DNA of 64,000 nucleotides, from NCBI GenBank assembly GCA_965662735.1, contig CBFIIU010000008.1:28143-92142 (forward strand), read 5' to 3'. Position 1 is the first letter of the stretch, and each line of letters starts with the position of its first letter. This DNA comes from JAYODZ01 sp965662735 (GTDB lineage: Bacteria; Pseudomonadota; Alphaproteobacteria; RS24). The notes below the pieces were generated by a model. It worked only from the letters and a program-made list of their open reading frames with translations, was not told where the DNA came from and did no database searches. Below, piece by piece: positions 33,562 through 42,324 of the stretch. The translations under genes and the position numbers were made by a program.

Positions 33562-34434
33562 ATGGTGGCCAAGATTGGTATTATCGGCGCGGGACAGATG
33601 GGAAATGGTATTGCCCATGTGTTCGCCACGTCGGGCTTTCATGTTCTTCTCAATGACATCTCACAAGATCGGCTCGATACGGGATTGGCGACCATTAATG
33701 GTAATTTAAGCCGACAAGTCGTATCTGGGAAAATCGATGAGGCAAGCCGTGATGCCGCCCTTAATCGGATTACAGCTACCGTCGATTTAGGCGATTTGAG
33801 CGAAGCCGACCTGATTATCGAAGCCGCGACCGAAAACGAAGCGGTTAAGCTTGAAATCCTGCGCGAGGTTGGCGCCCTAGCCAAGCCAGAAGCGATTATT
33901 GCATCCAACACCTCGTCCATCTCCATCACGCGACTAGGGTCGGCCTCTGGGCGACCTGAAAAATTCATCGGTATGCATTTCATGAACCCAGTGCCAGTGA
34001 TGGAATTGGTGGAAATTATTCGCGGCATTGCAACCGATGATGAGACCTTCGCAACGGTTGAGGAACTTGTGCGCAAGCTGGGTAAATCAAGCGCCGTTGC
34101 CGAAGATTTCCCGGCCTTTATTGTGAACCGTATTTTGCTGCCCATGATTAATGAGGCCGTGTATGCGCTCTATGAGGGCGTTGGCACGGTCGAAAGCATC
34201 GACAAGGCAATGCGCCTCGGGGCCAATCACCGTATGGGGCCTTTCGAGCTGGCCGACTTTATTGGCCTTGATACCTGCTTAAGCATCATGCAAGTGCTCT
34301 ATGAGGGCTTGGGTGACAGCAAGTACCGCGCCTGCCCATTGCTTGTGAAATATGTGGAGGCAGGATGGCTTGGGCGTAAATCGGGTCGCGGCTTCTACGA
34401 TTATTCGGGCGAACACCCCACACCCACACGATAA
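33562..34434 (+). CDS. 3-hydroxybutyryl-CoA dehydrogenase
   Basis: A 290-residue NAD(P)-dependent dehydrogenase interconverting acetoacetyl-CoA and 3-hydroxybutyryl-CoA. The Rossmann motif IGAGQMGNGIAHVFA is at the N-terminus. SNTSSISITRLGSASGRPEK and GMHFMNPVPVMELVEIIRG contain the catalytic His/Glu region. DFPAFIVNRILLPMINEA opens the C-terminal dimer domain. ATG 33562 has GAGGAG 11 bases upstream; a TTG at 33544 is also in frame. The enzyme serves the first steps of the ethylmalonyl-CoA pathway or polyhydroxybutyrate metabolism. Confidence 0.94.
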   Translation: MVAKIGIIGAGQMGNGIAHVFATSGFHVLLNDISQDRLDTGLATINGNLSRQVVSGKIDEASRDAALNRITATVDLGDLSEADLIIEAATENEAVKLEILREVGALAKPEAIIASNTSSISITRLGSASGRPEKFIGMHFMNPVPVMELVEIIRGIATDDETFATVEELVRKLGKSSAVAEDFPAFIVNRILLPMINEAVYALYEGVGTVESIDKAMRLGANHRMGPFELADFIGLDTCLSIMQVLYEGLGDSKYRACPLLVKYVEAGWLGRKSGRGFYDYSGEHPTPTR

Positions 34435-34441
34435 GGCCCGG

Positions 34442-34455
34442 CCGACCTGGGTCGG
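34442..34455. terminator. Stem-loop between convergent hbd and tlpA
   Basis: CCGACC-TG-GGTCGG forms a 6-bp stem, flanked by further GC pairs. There is no T-run; termination of either gene is possible but not certain. Confidence 0.35.
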
Positions 34456-34472
34456 GGGCACGCACTGTCATG

Positions 34473-35051
34473 CTATTGCTGCATCAACGCCCGGATAGCG
34501 GTAAATGCCTCGTCACTTCCCCAATCTGCCTCGCCTTGTAGGCGCGCCAATTCCCGACCTTCCGGGTCAATAATGAGGGTCGTTGGCAAGCCAAACAAGC
34601 CCAGCTTTCGGGCCGCTGTTTGATCGCCCGAATGGCCGCGCACGAGATTTTGAATGGCCAGCTCGTCTAAAAAGGCATCTGGCTTATCGCGACGGCCCCG
34701 ATCGACGCTGAGCGCAATCACCACCAATCCTTGATCAGCGAAGCCAGCCGATAAAGCATCAAATTGTGGCATTTCCCGACGACAGGGCGCGCACCATGTT
34801 GCCCAGAAATTCACAACCACATAATGTCCGGCCCAGCGCTCAAATCCGACGGTCTCGCCGCCGACATCAAATTCTATGGTCGGAAGGGCCCGTGGCTCAT
34901 CGTGAACAACAAGCAGGTCTAAAAATTCAGATGACCTTTGCCCCGACACCGCATCGCCCGGAGGGGGGCCCAGCTTGAAGCCCGCCAGCCCCATATAAAG
35001 GACCAATGCAAGCACGGTAGCGCCCAGAATCAACATAAGGTATTTTTTCAT
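34473..35051 (-). CDS. tlpA: TlpA-family thiol:disulfide reductase
   Basis: A 192-residue membrane-anchored thioredoxin-like protein. An N-terminal hydrophobic anchor (MLILGATVLALVLYMGLAGF) is followed by a periplasmic domain with the active site WATWCAPCRREM and cis-Pro in GLFGLPTTLIIDPEG. TlpA proteins reduce periplasmic disulfides, for example in cytochrome oxidase assembly. It is divergent from argH, as in other alphaproteobacteria, with a 212-bp region between that contains nested inverted repeats. Confidence 0.9.
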   Translation of the reverse strand: MKKYLMLILGATVLALVLYMGLAGFKLGPPPGDAVSGQRSSEFLDLLVVHDEPRALPTIEFDVGGETVGFERWAGHYVVVNFWATWCAPCRREMPQFDALSAGFADQGLVVIALSVDRGRRDKPDAFLDELAIQNLVRGHSGDQTAARKLGLFGLPTTLIIDPEGRELARLQGEADWGSDEAFTAIRALMQQ

Positions 35052-35089
35052 CGATTAAGTCGCCTGACGGAACGAGGGAAAACGGCAAA

Positions 35090-35132
35090 TATCTATCAAA
35101 GATCAAGATGACAGACCCTGTCAGGATAGATA
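35090..35132. promoter_or_regulatory. Nested inverted repeats between tlpA and argH
   Basis: An inner palindrome TGACAG-ACC-CTGTCA (35109-35123) is perfect over 6 bp per arm. Outer arms TATCTATC (35090-35097) and GATAGATA (35125-35132) are also exact complements. Position between divergent promoters suggests an operator, which is inference. Confidence 0.5.
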
Positions 35133-35263
35133 AAAACGGGTATTCTTGGAAGAGCTAAGAAGAAATCATATGCCCAGAAATGAGAAAATCGCTTATTCTC
35201 GCGAATGTGCTAAAGGTTTTTAAAATTCGGCGCGCGATGCGCGCATAAAACAAGGAATGACCG

Positions 35264-36658
35264 ATGAGTAACCGGATGTGGGGGGGACGTTTTGGCGGCA
35301 AACCCGACGATATTATGGAGGAAATTAATGCCTCTATTGGGTTCGACCAAAGGCTCGCCTCGCAAGACATTGCCGGATCGCGCGCCCATTGCACCATGCT
35401 GATGGATCAAGGCATTTTGACGCAAAGCGATGGCCAAGCGATTTTAGATGGCCTGAGTCAGATTGAACAAGAAATCGCCGAAGGGAAATTAGCTTTCTCG
35501 CGGGCGCTTGAAGACATTCATATGAATATCGAGAGCCGGCTGAAAGATCTGATTGGCGACGCCGCGGGCCGGTTGCACACCGCACGCTCGCGCAATGATC
35601 AAGTCGCGACGGATTTTCGGCTCTATGTACGTGAGACCATTGATCATTTAGCTGACCAGATTGTGGCCCTGCAAAAGGCCTTCATAGCCCTCGCTGCGGA
35701 ACATCATGCGACGCTGATGCCCGGTTTCACCCATCTCCAAACAGCACAGCCCGTGACCTTTGGGCATCACTTATTGGCTTATGTGGAAATGCTGGAACGC
35801 GACCTCGGTCGTTTCCGCGATGCCCGAAAGCGGCTAAATGAATGCCCGTTAGGGGCTGCCGCTTTGGCGGGAACCTCTTTCCCGACCAATCGCCATCAGA
35901 CGAGTGAGCTGCTCGGTTTTGACCGGCCAACGGCAAACTCGATCGACAGCGTGTCGGCCCGCGATTTTGCGTTAGAGACGTTAAGCGCCGCCGCCATTTG
36001 CGCAACCCATTTGTCACGCTTTGCCGAAGAAATTGTCATTTTTGCGTCGTCCGCCTATGGCTTTTTTATTCTTCCCGATGCGTTCTCGACGGGCTCATCG
36101 ATCATGCCGCAAAAGCGAAACCCTGACGCTGCCGAGCTGATCCGAGCTAAATCTGGTCGCATCATTGGGGCGCTGACGGGGCTCATGATCGTGATGAAGG
36201 GACTGCCGCTCGCCTATTCCAAGGACATGCAAGAGGACAAGGAAGGCGTTTTTGATGCGCTGGACAGCCTGTCTTTGTGCTTGGCAGCCATGGCGGGCAT
36301 GGTATCATCTTTAACAGTCGACGAAAAACGCATGCGTGCGGCGGCCGGCAACGGCTTTTCTACCGCCACTGATTTGGCGGATTGGCTGGTTCGGGTCGGC
36401 GACATTCCGTTTCGTGACGCGCATCACATTACCGGCAGCTTGGTCGCCTTGGCCGAGAGAAAATCGTGCGATCTGAGCGCATTGACACTCGACGATATGC
36501 AAAGTGTCGACGGGCGGATCACCCAAGATGTTTTTAATTATCTGAGCGTTGAAAATTCGGTCGCGAGTCGCACCAGCTATGGCGGGACGTCGCCCGATAA
36601 TGTCGCTAAGCAAATATCTAAATGGCAGGCTCATTTGGCCGAACCCACAAAACCCTGA
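35264..36658 (+). CDS. argH: Argininosuccinate lyase
   Basis: A 464-residue member of the fumarase/aspartase superfamily that splits argininosuccinate into arginine and fumarate. The start MSNRMWGGRFGGKPDDIMEE is typical. TARSRNDQVATDFRLYVRE, MPGFTHLQTAQPVTFGHHL and the superfamily signature GSSIMPQKRNPDAAELIRAK are all present. AAGGAA lies before the ATG. The lptM and lysA genes follow, so Arg and Lys biosynthesis genes are adjacent. Confidence 0.97.
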   Translation: MSNRMWGGRFGGKPDDIMEEINASIGFDQRLASQDIAGSRAHCTMLMDQGILTQSDGQAILDGLSQIEQEIAEGKLAFSRALEDIHMNIESRLKDLIGDAAGRLHTARSRNDQVATDFRLYVRETIDHLADQIVALQKAFIALAAEHHATLMPGFTHLQTAQPVTFGHHLLAYVEMLERDLGRFRDARKRLNECPLGAAALAGTSFPTNRHQTSELLGFDRPTANSIDSVSARDFALETLSAAAICATHLSRFAEEIVIFASSAYGFFILPDAFSTGSSIMPQKRNPDAAELIRAKSGRIIGALTGLMIVMKGLPLAYSKDMQEDKEGVFDALDSLSLCLAAMAGMVSSLTVDEKRMRAAAGNGFSTATDLADWLVRVGDIPFRDAHHITGSLVALAERKSCDLSALTLDDMQSVDGRITQDVFNYLSVENSVASRTSYGGTSPDNVAKQISKWQAHLAEPTKP

Positions 36659-36684
36659 TGGGCGGAGTAAGAGATAAAAGAATT

Positions 36685-36706
36685 GATAAGGAAGTGATAA
36701 GGAAGT
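36685..36706 (+). repeat. Duplicated 11-bp ribosome-binding segment before lptM
   Basis: gataaggaagt occurs twice in tandem (36685-36695 and 36696-36706). Each copy contains a Shine-Dalgarno-like AAGGAAG. The second is correctly placed for the lptM start. Confidence 0.85.
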
Positions 36707-36707
36707 G

Positions 36708-36839
36708 ATGATGCATCGTAAATGGTTATGGATTGTGTTGATTGTGGCCTCCCAAATGGGAGCAGCAGGTTTACTGTCCTCCTGTGGTCGCCAAGGCGAT
36801 TTATATCTTCCTCTCACAACTGAGCAGATCGCGCGCTAG
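36708..36839 (+). CDS. lptM: Small LptM-like lipoprotein
   Basis: A 43-residue lipoprotein. The signal peptide (HRKWLWIVLIVASQMGAAG) ends in a lipobox LSSC, followed by GRQGDLYLP, which matches the CGxxGxLYLP start of LptM/YifL proteins. LptM assists oxidative maturation of the LPS translocon LptDE in E. coli. Its place directly before lysA (4-bp gap) is conserved widely. A second ATG at 36711 is possible. It is too short for many gene finders. Confidence 0.88.
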   Translation: MMHRKWLWIVLIVASQMGAAGLLSSCGRQGDLYLPLTTEQIAR

Positions 36840-36843
36840 GGCT

Positions 36844-38130
36844 ATGGATCATTTCCAGTATCATCATGGCGAATTATACGCCGAAGACACGCCCATCCGC
36901 GTGATTGCTGATGCTGTCGGCACACCTTTTTATTGTTACAGCACGGCCACGCTCCAGCATCATTATCGTGTCTTTCAAAAAGCGCTCGATGATCATGGCC
37001 TGGGCCAACGCGCGCTGATCTGTTTTGCCGTAAAATCGAATTCAAACATTGCTGTTCTTGCCACGCTCGCGCAATGCGGTGCGGGGGCCGATATTGTCTC
37101 CGCGGGAGAATTAATGCGCGCGTTAAAAGCCGGCATCGCGGCCAATAAGGTTGTTTTCTCCGGCGTTGGCAAAACACAAGATGAAATGGCTATCGCCTTA
37201 AAGGCCGGCATTCGCCAATTTAATGTTGAAAGCCTAGCGGAACTTCATGAGTTAAACGCCGTTGCCGCCAGTTTAAATATGATCGCGCCCGTGTCGTTTC
37301 GCTTGAACCCCGACATTGATGCCGGCACACATGAGAAAATATCGACCGGCAAAGCGGAAAACAAATTCGGCATTCACTGGCATGAAGCTGAGCAGGCCTA
37401 TGAAACAGCAGCCTCGCTCGCGCATGTTGCCGCGCATGGTGTGGATATCCATATAGGCAGTCAAATCACTGATCTGACGCCCTTTGCTGCGGCCTTTGAA
37501 AAAACCACAACCTTGGTCATGCGCTTGCGTGGGCTCGGCCATGCCATCACTGCTGTTGACTTGGGGGGCGGACTGGGCATTCCCTACCAAAAGGAGGCGA
37601 GCCCGCCATCGCCTGCTGATTATGCCCGCATCGTTAAAGACAGCTTTGCGGTTCCCGATTGTGATTTAATTTTTGAGCCCGGACGAATGATTTCCGGCAA
37701 TGCCGGTGTGTTGGTCACATCAGTTATTCGAACCAAGAAAGGCATGAAGAAGAATTTCATCATCGTCGATGCGGCGATGACCGAATTATTGCGCCCGACA
37801 CTCTATGGTGCGTATCACGAAATCTCTCCGGTCCTTCTTGAACATGATGGCGCAAAGGGATCCAATGACGGGCTTCCGCGCTGGGATATTGTGGGACCCG
37901 TTTGCGAAACTGGTGATTACATTGCCCAAGACCGGGCTCTCGCAGAACCCGTTGCGGGAGACCTCCTCTGCGTGGCGACCGTCGGCGCCTATGGAGCTGT
38001 TCTCGGCTCGAGTTATAATACACGTCCATTAGCGCCCGAGGTTTTGGTTAAGGGAGCCGAGTTTAGAATAATCCGTCATCGTCCTTCGCTTGAAGATATG
38101 CTCGAAATGGAAACAATTCCTCAATGGTAG
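36844..38130 (+). CDS. lysA: Diaminopimelate decarboxylase
   Basis: A 428-residue PLP enzyme making lysine from meso-diaminopimelate. The PLP Lys is in LICFAVKSNSNIAVL. Other conserved parts are FRLNPDIDAGTHEKISTGK, ENKFGI, AVDLGGGLGIPY, FEPGRMISGNAGVLVT and the Cys-containing VGPVCETGDY. The ATG at 36844 follows the lptM stop by 4 bp; a longer frame upstream overlaps lptM. The DAP pathway also feeds peptidoglycan. Confidence 0.97.
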   Translation: MDHFQYHHGELYAEDTPIRVIADAVGTPFYCYSTATLQHHYRVFQKALDDHGLGQRALICFAVKSNSNIAVLATLAQCGAGADIVSAGELMRALKAGIAANKVVFSGVGKTQDEMAIALKAGIRQFNVESLAELHELNAVAASLNMIAPVSFRLNPDIDAGTHEKISTGKAENKFGIHWHEAEQAYETAASLAHVAAHGVDIHIGSQITDLTPFAAAFEKTTTLVMRLRGLGHAITAVDLGGGLGIPYQKEASPPSPADYARIVKDSFAVPDCDLIFEPGRMISGNAGVLVTSVIRTKKGMKKNFIIVDAAMTELLRPTLYGAYHEISPVLLEHDGAKGSNDGLPRWDIVGPVCETGDYIAQDRALAEPVAGDLLCVATVGAYGAVLGSSYNTRPLAPEVLVKGAEFRIIRHRPSLEDMLEMETIPQW

Positions 38131-38209
38131 AATCGGTCATCTATCATCATAATGGGAACCAGAAACCGCTTAGCATGTGTTCGTACCCGCGAGGGAGGGC
38201 CCTGTTTAA

Positions 38210-38893
38210 ATGATTAGTCTCCGCAATATTGCCGTCCAATACGGCAATTCGGCTCCGATCTTTTCGGACATAACGGCAGATATTCCCGCCGGCTCTTTTC
38301 ATTTCCTGACGGGAAATTCAGGCGCTGGCAAGACGACCCTGCTGAAGCTCATTTTTTTAGCATTGCGCCCCACCAGGGGAAGCCTGAGTGTATTCGGCAC
38401 TGATGTTTCGGCGTTACCGCGGGCCAACCGGCCGGCTATTCGACGGAAAATTGGTGTTATTTTCCAAGACTTCCGCCTCATCGATCATTTATCGGTTTAC
38501 GAAAATGTGACCTTGCCCTTGCGGGTCTCGGGTCAAAGAGAGCCGGATTATCGTGCGAATGCCACCGAATTATTAAATTGGGTAGGGCTCGGCGACCACC
38601 TCGCGGCGCTTCCGCACACTTTGTCGGGCGGCGAGCAGCAAAGGGCAGCCATTGCGCGCGCCGTCATTTCCAGGCCACATCTCATCGTTGCGGATGAGCC
38701 AACAGGCAATGTCGATCCGGATATGGGCTTACGTTTAATGCACCTGCTCGACGAGTTGAATAAAACGGGGACGACCGTGCTCGTGGCCACCCATGATCAG
38801 CATATTTGGGAGAATTTAGGTCACCCGCGTCTGCATTTAGCAAATGGCCGCATGGGGTTGATCCAAGGGGCCAACCGGGGGGCAGACCGATGA
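38210..38893 (+). CDS. ftsE: Cell division ATP-binding protein FtsE
   Basis: A 227-residue ABC ATPase that, with FtsX, activates septal peptidoglycan hydrolases at the divisome. Walker A is LTGNSGAGKTTLLKLIF, the Q-loop is IGVIFQDFRLIDHLSVYENV, the signature is LSGGEQQRAAIARA, and Walker B is LIVADEPTGNVDPDMG. The ftsX start overlaps the stop. A GGGAGGG lies upstream but rather far (about 14 bases) from the ATG. Confidence 0.96.
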   Translation: MISLRNIAVQYGNSAPIFSDITADIPAGSFHFLTGNSGAGKTTLLKLIFLALRPTRGSLSVFGTDVSALPRANRPAIRRKIGVIFQDFRLIDHLSVYENVTLPLRVSGQREPDYRANATELLNWVGLGDHLAALPHTLSGGEQQRAAIARAVISRPHLIVADEPTGNVDPDMGLRLMHLLDELNKTGTTVLVATHDQHIWENLGHPRLHLANGRMGLIQGANRGADR

Positions 38894-39747
38894 AAGCGGG
38901 CTTTCGGTCCAGCCCTATTTTGCCCCGAGCCAGCCTCGCTGGCCCAACGCTGGGTGCGGTCACCATGGTCATGTCTTTTCTCGCCTGCCTGGCCCTTGGT
39001 GCGGCCGTTCTGGTGGGTCTGTCCTCCGACCGATGGCTGTCACGGGCGACCAGTGCAATGACGGTTCAAATTCTCGACGCTCCCCCGTTAACCGCGGAAG
39101 ACCAGCAAGCCGCCGTCATGCGCGAGTTAGATCAATTTCCAGGGGTGGTCGCTGCCCGAATATTGGATCGCGAGGATATGATCGATTTGCTGGAGCCTTG
39201 GCTAGGGGTGGGCAATGTGACCGAAGATTTGCCGCTTCCTGTCTTAATTGAGATCACGCCCGATGATCGCCTAAAAGCCAATAGCGACGCTTTAGCTGTT
39301 TCTTTGAAAGCCGTCGCCCCAGGCGCCCAACTCGACACGCATGGCCGGTGGCGCGAGACCCTGACGCAAACAGCCAATGTCTTAAAGTTTTTAGCAGGGG
39401 GCGTGTTGATCATGGTGGCGTTTGCGACAATTACCGTGTTGATTTTTGCAACGCGCGCGGGCCTGTTAGCCAATGCGGAAATTCTGGAGGTACTGCATCA
39501 AATCGGCGCCTATGACCGCTTTATTGCGCGCCATTTTGAAGTCCATTTTATTCGCCTCACTTTTATCTCGGCGCTGATCGGCGGTCTGTTGGCGGGCAGT
39601 GTCTTTGCCCTGCTCGGAACATTGGTGCCAGACGCGCATAACCCTGTTTTTTTCGCTCTCTTGCTGCCAATACCATTTGGCTTCGCGGTATTGAGCTGGA
39701 TCGTGACACGCCATTACGTGTTGCGGAGCCTCGCCCAACAAGTGTGA
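38890..39747 (+). CDS. ftsX: Cell division protein FtsX
   Basis: A 285-residue permease-like partner of FtsE. Four membrane spans are visible: one near residue 20-45 (AVTMVMSFLACLALGAAVLV), two flanking FATRAGLLANAEILEVLHQI, and one near the C-terminus (FFALLLPIPFGFAVLSWIV). The periplasmic loop of ~130 residues lies between spans 1 and 2. The signature LEVLHQIGAYDRFIARHFEV is typical. The start forms an ATGA overlap with ftsE; a longer frame from 38806 is unlikely. Confidence 0.93.
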   Translation: MKAGFRSSPILPRASLAGPTLGAVTMVMSFLACLALGAAVLVGLSSDRWLSRATSAMTVQILDAPPLTAEDQQAAVMRELDQFPGVVAARILDREDMIDLLEPWLGVGNVTEDLPLPVLIEITPDDRLKANSDALAVSLKAVAPGAQLDTHGRWRETLTQTANVLKFLAGGVLIMVAFATITVLIFATRAGLLANAEILEVLHQIGAYDRFIARHFEVHFIRLTFISALIGGLLAGSVFALLGTLVPDAHNPVFFALLLPIPFGFAVLSWIVTRHYVLRSLAQQV

Positions 39748-39748
39748 T

Positions 39749-40384
39749 ATGTCGAAGCTCCTTTTTACAAAACAGCGCGCCAAAGCCAGCTCCCGAGAAA
39801 CCGGGATCTTCTCGACATTATTGCCACTGCTCATTTTTATAGCGACAGGCTGTCTGGGCCTGATGATTTTATTTTTTCTATATGTATCTGCCTTGCCATC
39901 GAACCCGCAGCCTGTGCCGACCCCCGCCGACGGAATAGTTGTTCTGACGGGCACAGCGCCAGAGCGGATTGAGACCGGCTTGGAGCTGTTGAACCAAGGC
40001 CTCGGCAAACGCCTATTAATTTCGGGTGTTTACGACGCTCAAGATATTGACCACTTCAGGGCAGCCTTCCCTGAAAATAGGTTTATCCAATGTTGCCTCG
40101 ACCTCGATTATGCAGCGGGCACGACCGTAGAAAACGCCATCGAAACCGGCAAATGGGCGCGCGTTCACGACTATAAATCGCTTATTTTGGTGACGAGTGC
40201 GCACCATGTGCCCCGCGCCCTTCTCGAATTTAGGCGTATTATGCCGACCATTGAACTAACCCCCATTGGGGTGCGTCCCGACCGCCTCAAATTTGATGAA
40301 TGGTGGATGTATCCAGGCAGTTTCCGATTGCTGGTCGGCGAATTTGGTCGATATACACTCAGTATGATTAACTTATCGTTGTAA
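39749..40384 (+). CDS. YdcF/DUF218 family membrane protein
   Basis: A 211-residue protein one base after ftsX. An N-terminal membrane span (LLIFIATGCLGLMILFFLYV) is followed by the DUF218 domain: ADGIVVLTGTAPERIETGLE, RLLISGVY, TTVENAIETGKWA and LILVTSAHHVPRALLEFRR. The family includes SanA and ElyC, linked to envelope integrity. It commonly follows ftsEX in alphaproteobacteria, which suggests an envelope or division-related role. The biochemical activity is unknown. Confidence 0.86.
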   Translation: MSKLLFTKQRAKASSRETGIFSTLLPLLIFIATGCLGLMILFFLYVSALPSNPQPVPTPADGIVVLTGTAPERIETGLELLNQGLGKRLLISGVYDAQDIDHFRAAFPENRFIQCCLDLDYAAGTTVENAIETGKWARVHDYKSLILVTSAHHVPRALLEFRRIMPTIELTPIGVRPDRLKFDEWWMYPGSFRLLVGEFGRYTLSMINLSL

Positions 40385-40423
40385 GGCGAATATGACAGCC
40401 GCAACCGAACACAGATGGATCTC

Positions 40424-41398
40424 ATGAAGACAAACCCCTCTCCTTCGTCACGCTTTTGGGTCATCGCGCCTTTTATGGGCCTTCTTATTCTCACCCTAAT
40501 CTATCTCGGATTTTGGCGATATCTTAGTCGCGACATCCCCGCACGTCTGACAGAGGCTGGCTTGTCTTATAGTGCCATCGAGGCATCAGGTTTTCCCACG
40601 CGCTTGACGTTTGACATTGAAAATATCGCCTACACAGATCCATCGATCAGCTGGCAGTCTGAGGACCTTCGTCTCGATTTAATGCCCTATTCCGATGAGC
40701 AAGCGGTTTTGCGCTTTACCAAACCGCACCTCGTGACCACCTCCCTTGGAAAAATCACGATCGACCATTCGACAAATATTGCCAGCCTGAAACTAGGATT
40801 AGACGGCCCCCAACAATTCGATTTTGTTCTGACGAACCCCGATATTTCCGGATATTTAGGCACCGTTCAGGTGAAGGCGCTCTCTCAAGACATGGAGGTC
40901 CATGCGCGGCGCAACCCGCAAGACCAAAGCCGTGCCGATCTGGTGGCGACAGCTCAACTCTTTCAACTGGGTCGGCTGGATGTTTTCGACACCGCTCTCA
41001 TGAAAGCCGAGATGCCGGCCCAATGGTTCTTGGGACAAGCGCAATGGGTGTCGGGGCTGCGCGCCGGTGAGACGCTCGACATTAAGGAAATTACCTTAAA
41101 GCGCGATCAATTCGAACTCACCGCGCGCGGTTCACTCGGGGCCGATCAGAATGGGAAATTAGCCGGCGAGTTAACAATTGACCTGACCGACCTGACCCAG
41201 TTCTCCGACATGTTGCTGCGCTATGGCGTTATCAATCGTCGCATGCATCGCGATATTTTATTGGTCAATGGCTTTACGAGTTTCTTTGGCCAACGCGCCG
41301 CGGGTCAAAAAATTTCGGTTCCGGTGAAATTCTCAGGTGGCCGAACAACCATCGCCAATGTTCCTGTCGGCTCGGCCCCACGGCTCCCGCTGCCTTAA
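40424..41398 (+). CDS. DUF2125 family protein
   Basis: About 324 residues with an N-terminal anchor (VIAPFMGLLILTLIYLGFWR), then a long beta-rich region (YSAIEASGFPTRLTFDIENI, LKLGLDGPQQFDFVLTNPDI). DUF2125 is a conserved alphaproteobacterial periplasmic family of unknown function, typically next to prephenate dehydrogenase, as here. The overall shape recalls AsmA-like bridge proteins, but that is speculation. An ATG at 40415 would add three residues. It is convergent with tyrC, 8 bp apart. Confidence 0.82.
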   Translation: MKTNPSPSSRFWVIAPFMGLLILTLIYLGFWRYLSRDIPARLTEAGLSYSAIEASGFPTRLTFDIENIAYTDPSISWQSEDLRLDLMPYSDEQAVLRFTKPHLVTTSLGKITIDHSTNIASLKLGLDGPQQFDFVLTNPDISGYLGTVQVKALSQDMEVHARRNPQDQSRADLVATAQLFQLGRLDVFDTALMKAEMPAQWFLGQAQWVSGLRAGETLDIKEITLKRDQFELTARGSLGADQNGKLAGELTIDLTDLTQFSDMLLRYGVINRRMHRDILLVNGFTSFFGQRAAGQKISVPVKFSGGRTTIANVPVGSAPRLPLP

Positions 41399-41406
41399 AC
41401 GACAAT

Positions 41407-42324
41407 CTATTTTGGAGTAACCTGTCCACGACCAAAATCGGGCAGGCTGACATCTTGTCCCGCCTCAATGACACTTTTACGAATGGCCCGCGTCCGACGA
41501 AACATATTTTCCAATGTCTCTCCATCTTCATGGCGAATAGCGCGCTGGAGGGCTGTGAGATCTTCCGTAAACCGACCAAGCATCTCCAAAACAGCATCCT
41601 TATTTTGCACGAAGATGTCCCGCCACATCACCGGATCCGATGCTGCTATTCGGGTAAAATCGCGAAAGCCGCTGGCTGAATATTTAATCACTTCCGAACG
41701 CGTATCGGCCTCGAGATCCGCAGCGGTACCCACAATATTGTAGGCGATCAGATGCGGTAAATGGCTTGTAATAGCCAGCACCAAATCGTGATGATGCGGT
41801 TCCATAAATTCAACATCTGAACCAATGGCACGCCAGAGGCCGGCGACCATCTCAATCGCGTGTAAATTCGTTTCTGAAGAGGGCGTGAGAATACACCACC
41901 GCCCTTCAAATAACTCGGCGAAACCCGCATAAGGTCCGGATTGCTCGGTCCCTGCGATCGGATGCCCCGGAACGAAATACACATCCTCGCGCAAAATTGG
42001 CATAATGGCGTCGATGACAGAGGCTTTGACGGAGCCCACATCAGTAATGATCGCGCCCGATTTTAATGCTGGCATAATCTCCGTAACCAAAGGACGAACA
42101 GCACTCAAGGGAACATTGAGGAAAATGACATCCGCATCATGTACCGCCGCGGTAGCGCTTTCGTGAATGCTATCCACACAGCCAATTTCTAAGGCCGCTT
42201 CCCGGGTCTCCCGGCTCCGAGCATATCCCCGAATGCCGCTCGCTAAGCCATGCTGCTTAAACGCATGCCCCAGTGAGGAACCGATCAACCCAAGACCAAG
42301 GAGAGCAATGTGTGGCGTGGTCAT
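41407..42324 (-). CDS. tyrC: Prephenate/arogenate dehydrogenase
   Basis: A 305-residue NAD(P) enzyme that oxidatively decarboxylates prephenate or arogenate on the way to tyrosine. The Rossmann motif GLGLIGSSLGHAF is at residues ~10-22. VGSVKASVIDAIMPIL, PGHPIAGTEQSGPYAGFAEL and ASGFRDFTRIAASDPVMWRD are typical. Its start overlaps the hisC stop by 4 bp. The order chorismate mutase, aminotransferase, dehydrogenase makes a coherent Phe/Tyr unit. Which substrate is preferred cannot be decided. Confidence 0.93.
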   Translation of the reverse strand: MTTPHIALLGLGLIGSSLGHAFKQHGLASGIRGYARSRETREAALEIGCVDSIHESATAAVHDADVIFLNVPLSAVRPLVTEIMPALKSGAIITDVGSVKASVIDAIMPILREDVYFVPGHPIAGTEQSGPYAGFAELFEGRWCILTPSSETNLHAIEMVAGLWRAIGSDVEFMEPHHHDLVLAITSHLPHLIAYNIVGTAADLEADTRSEVIKYSASGFRDFTRIAASDPVMWRDIFVQNKDAVLEMLGRFTEDLTALQRAIRHEDGETLENMFRRTRAIRKSVIEAGQDVSLPDFGRGQVTPK

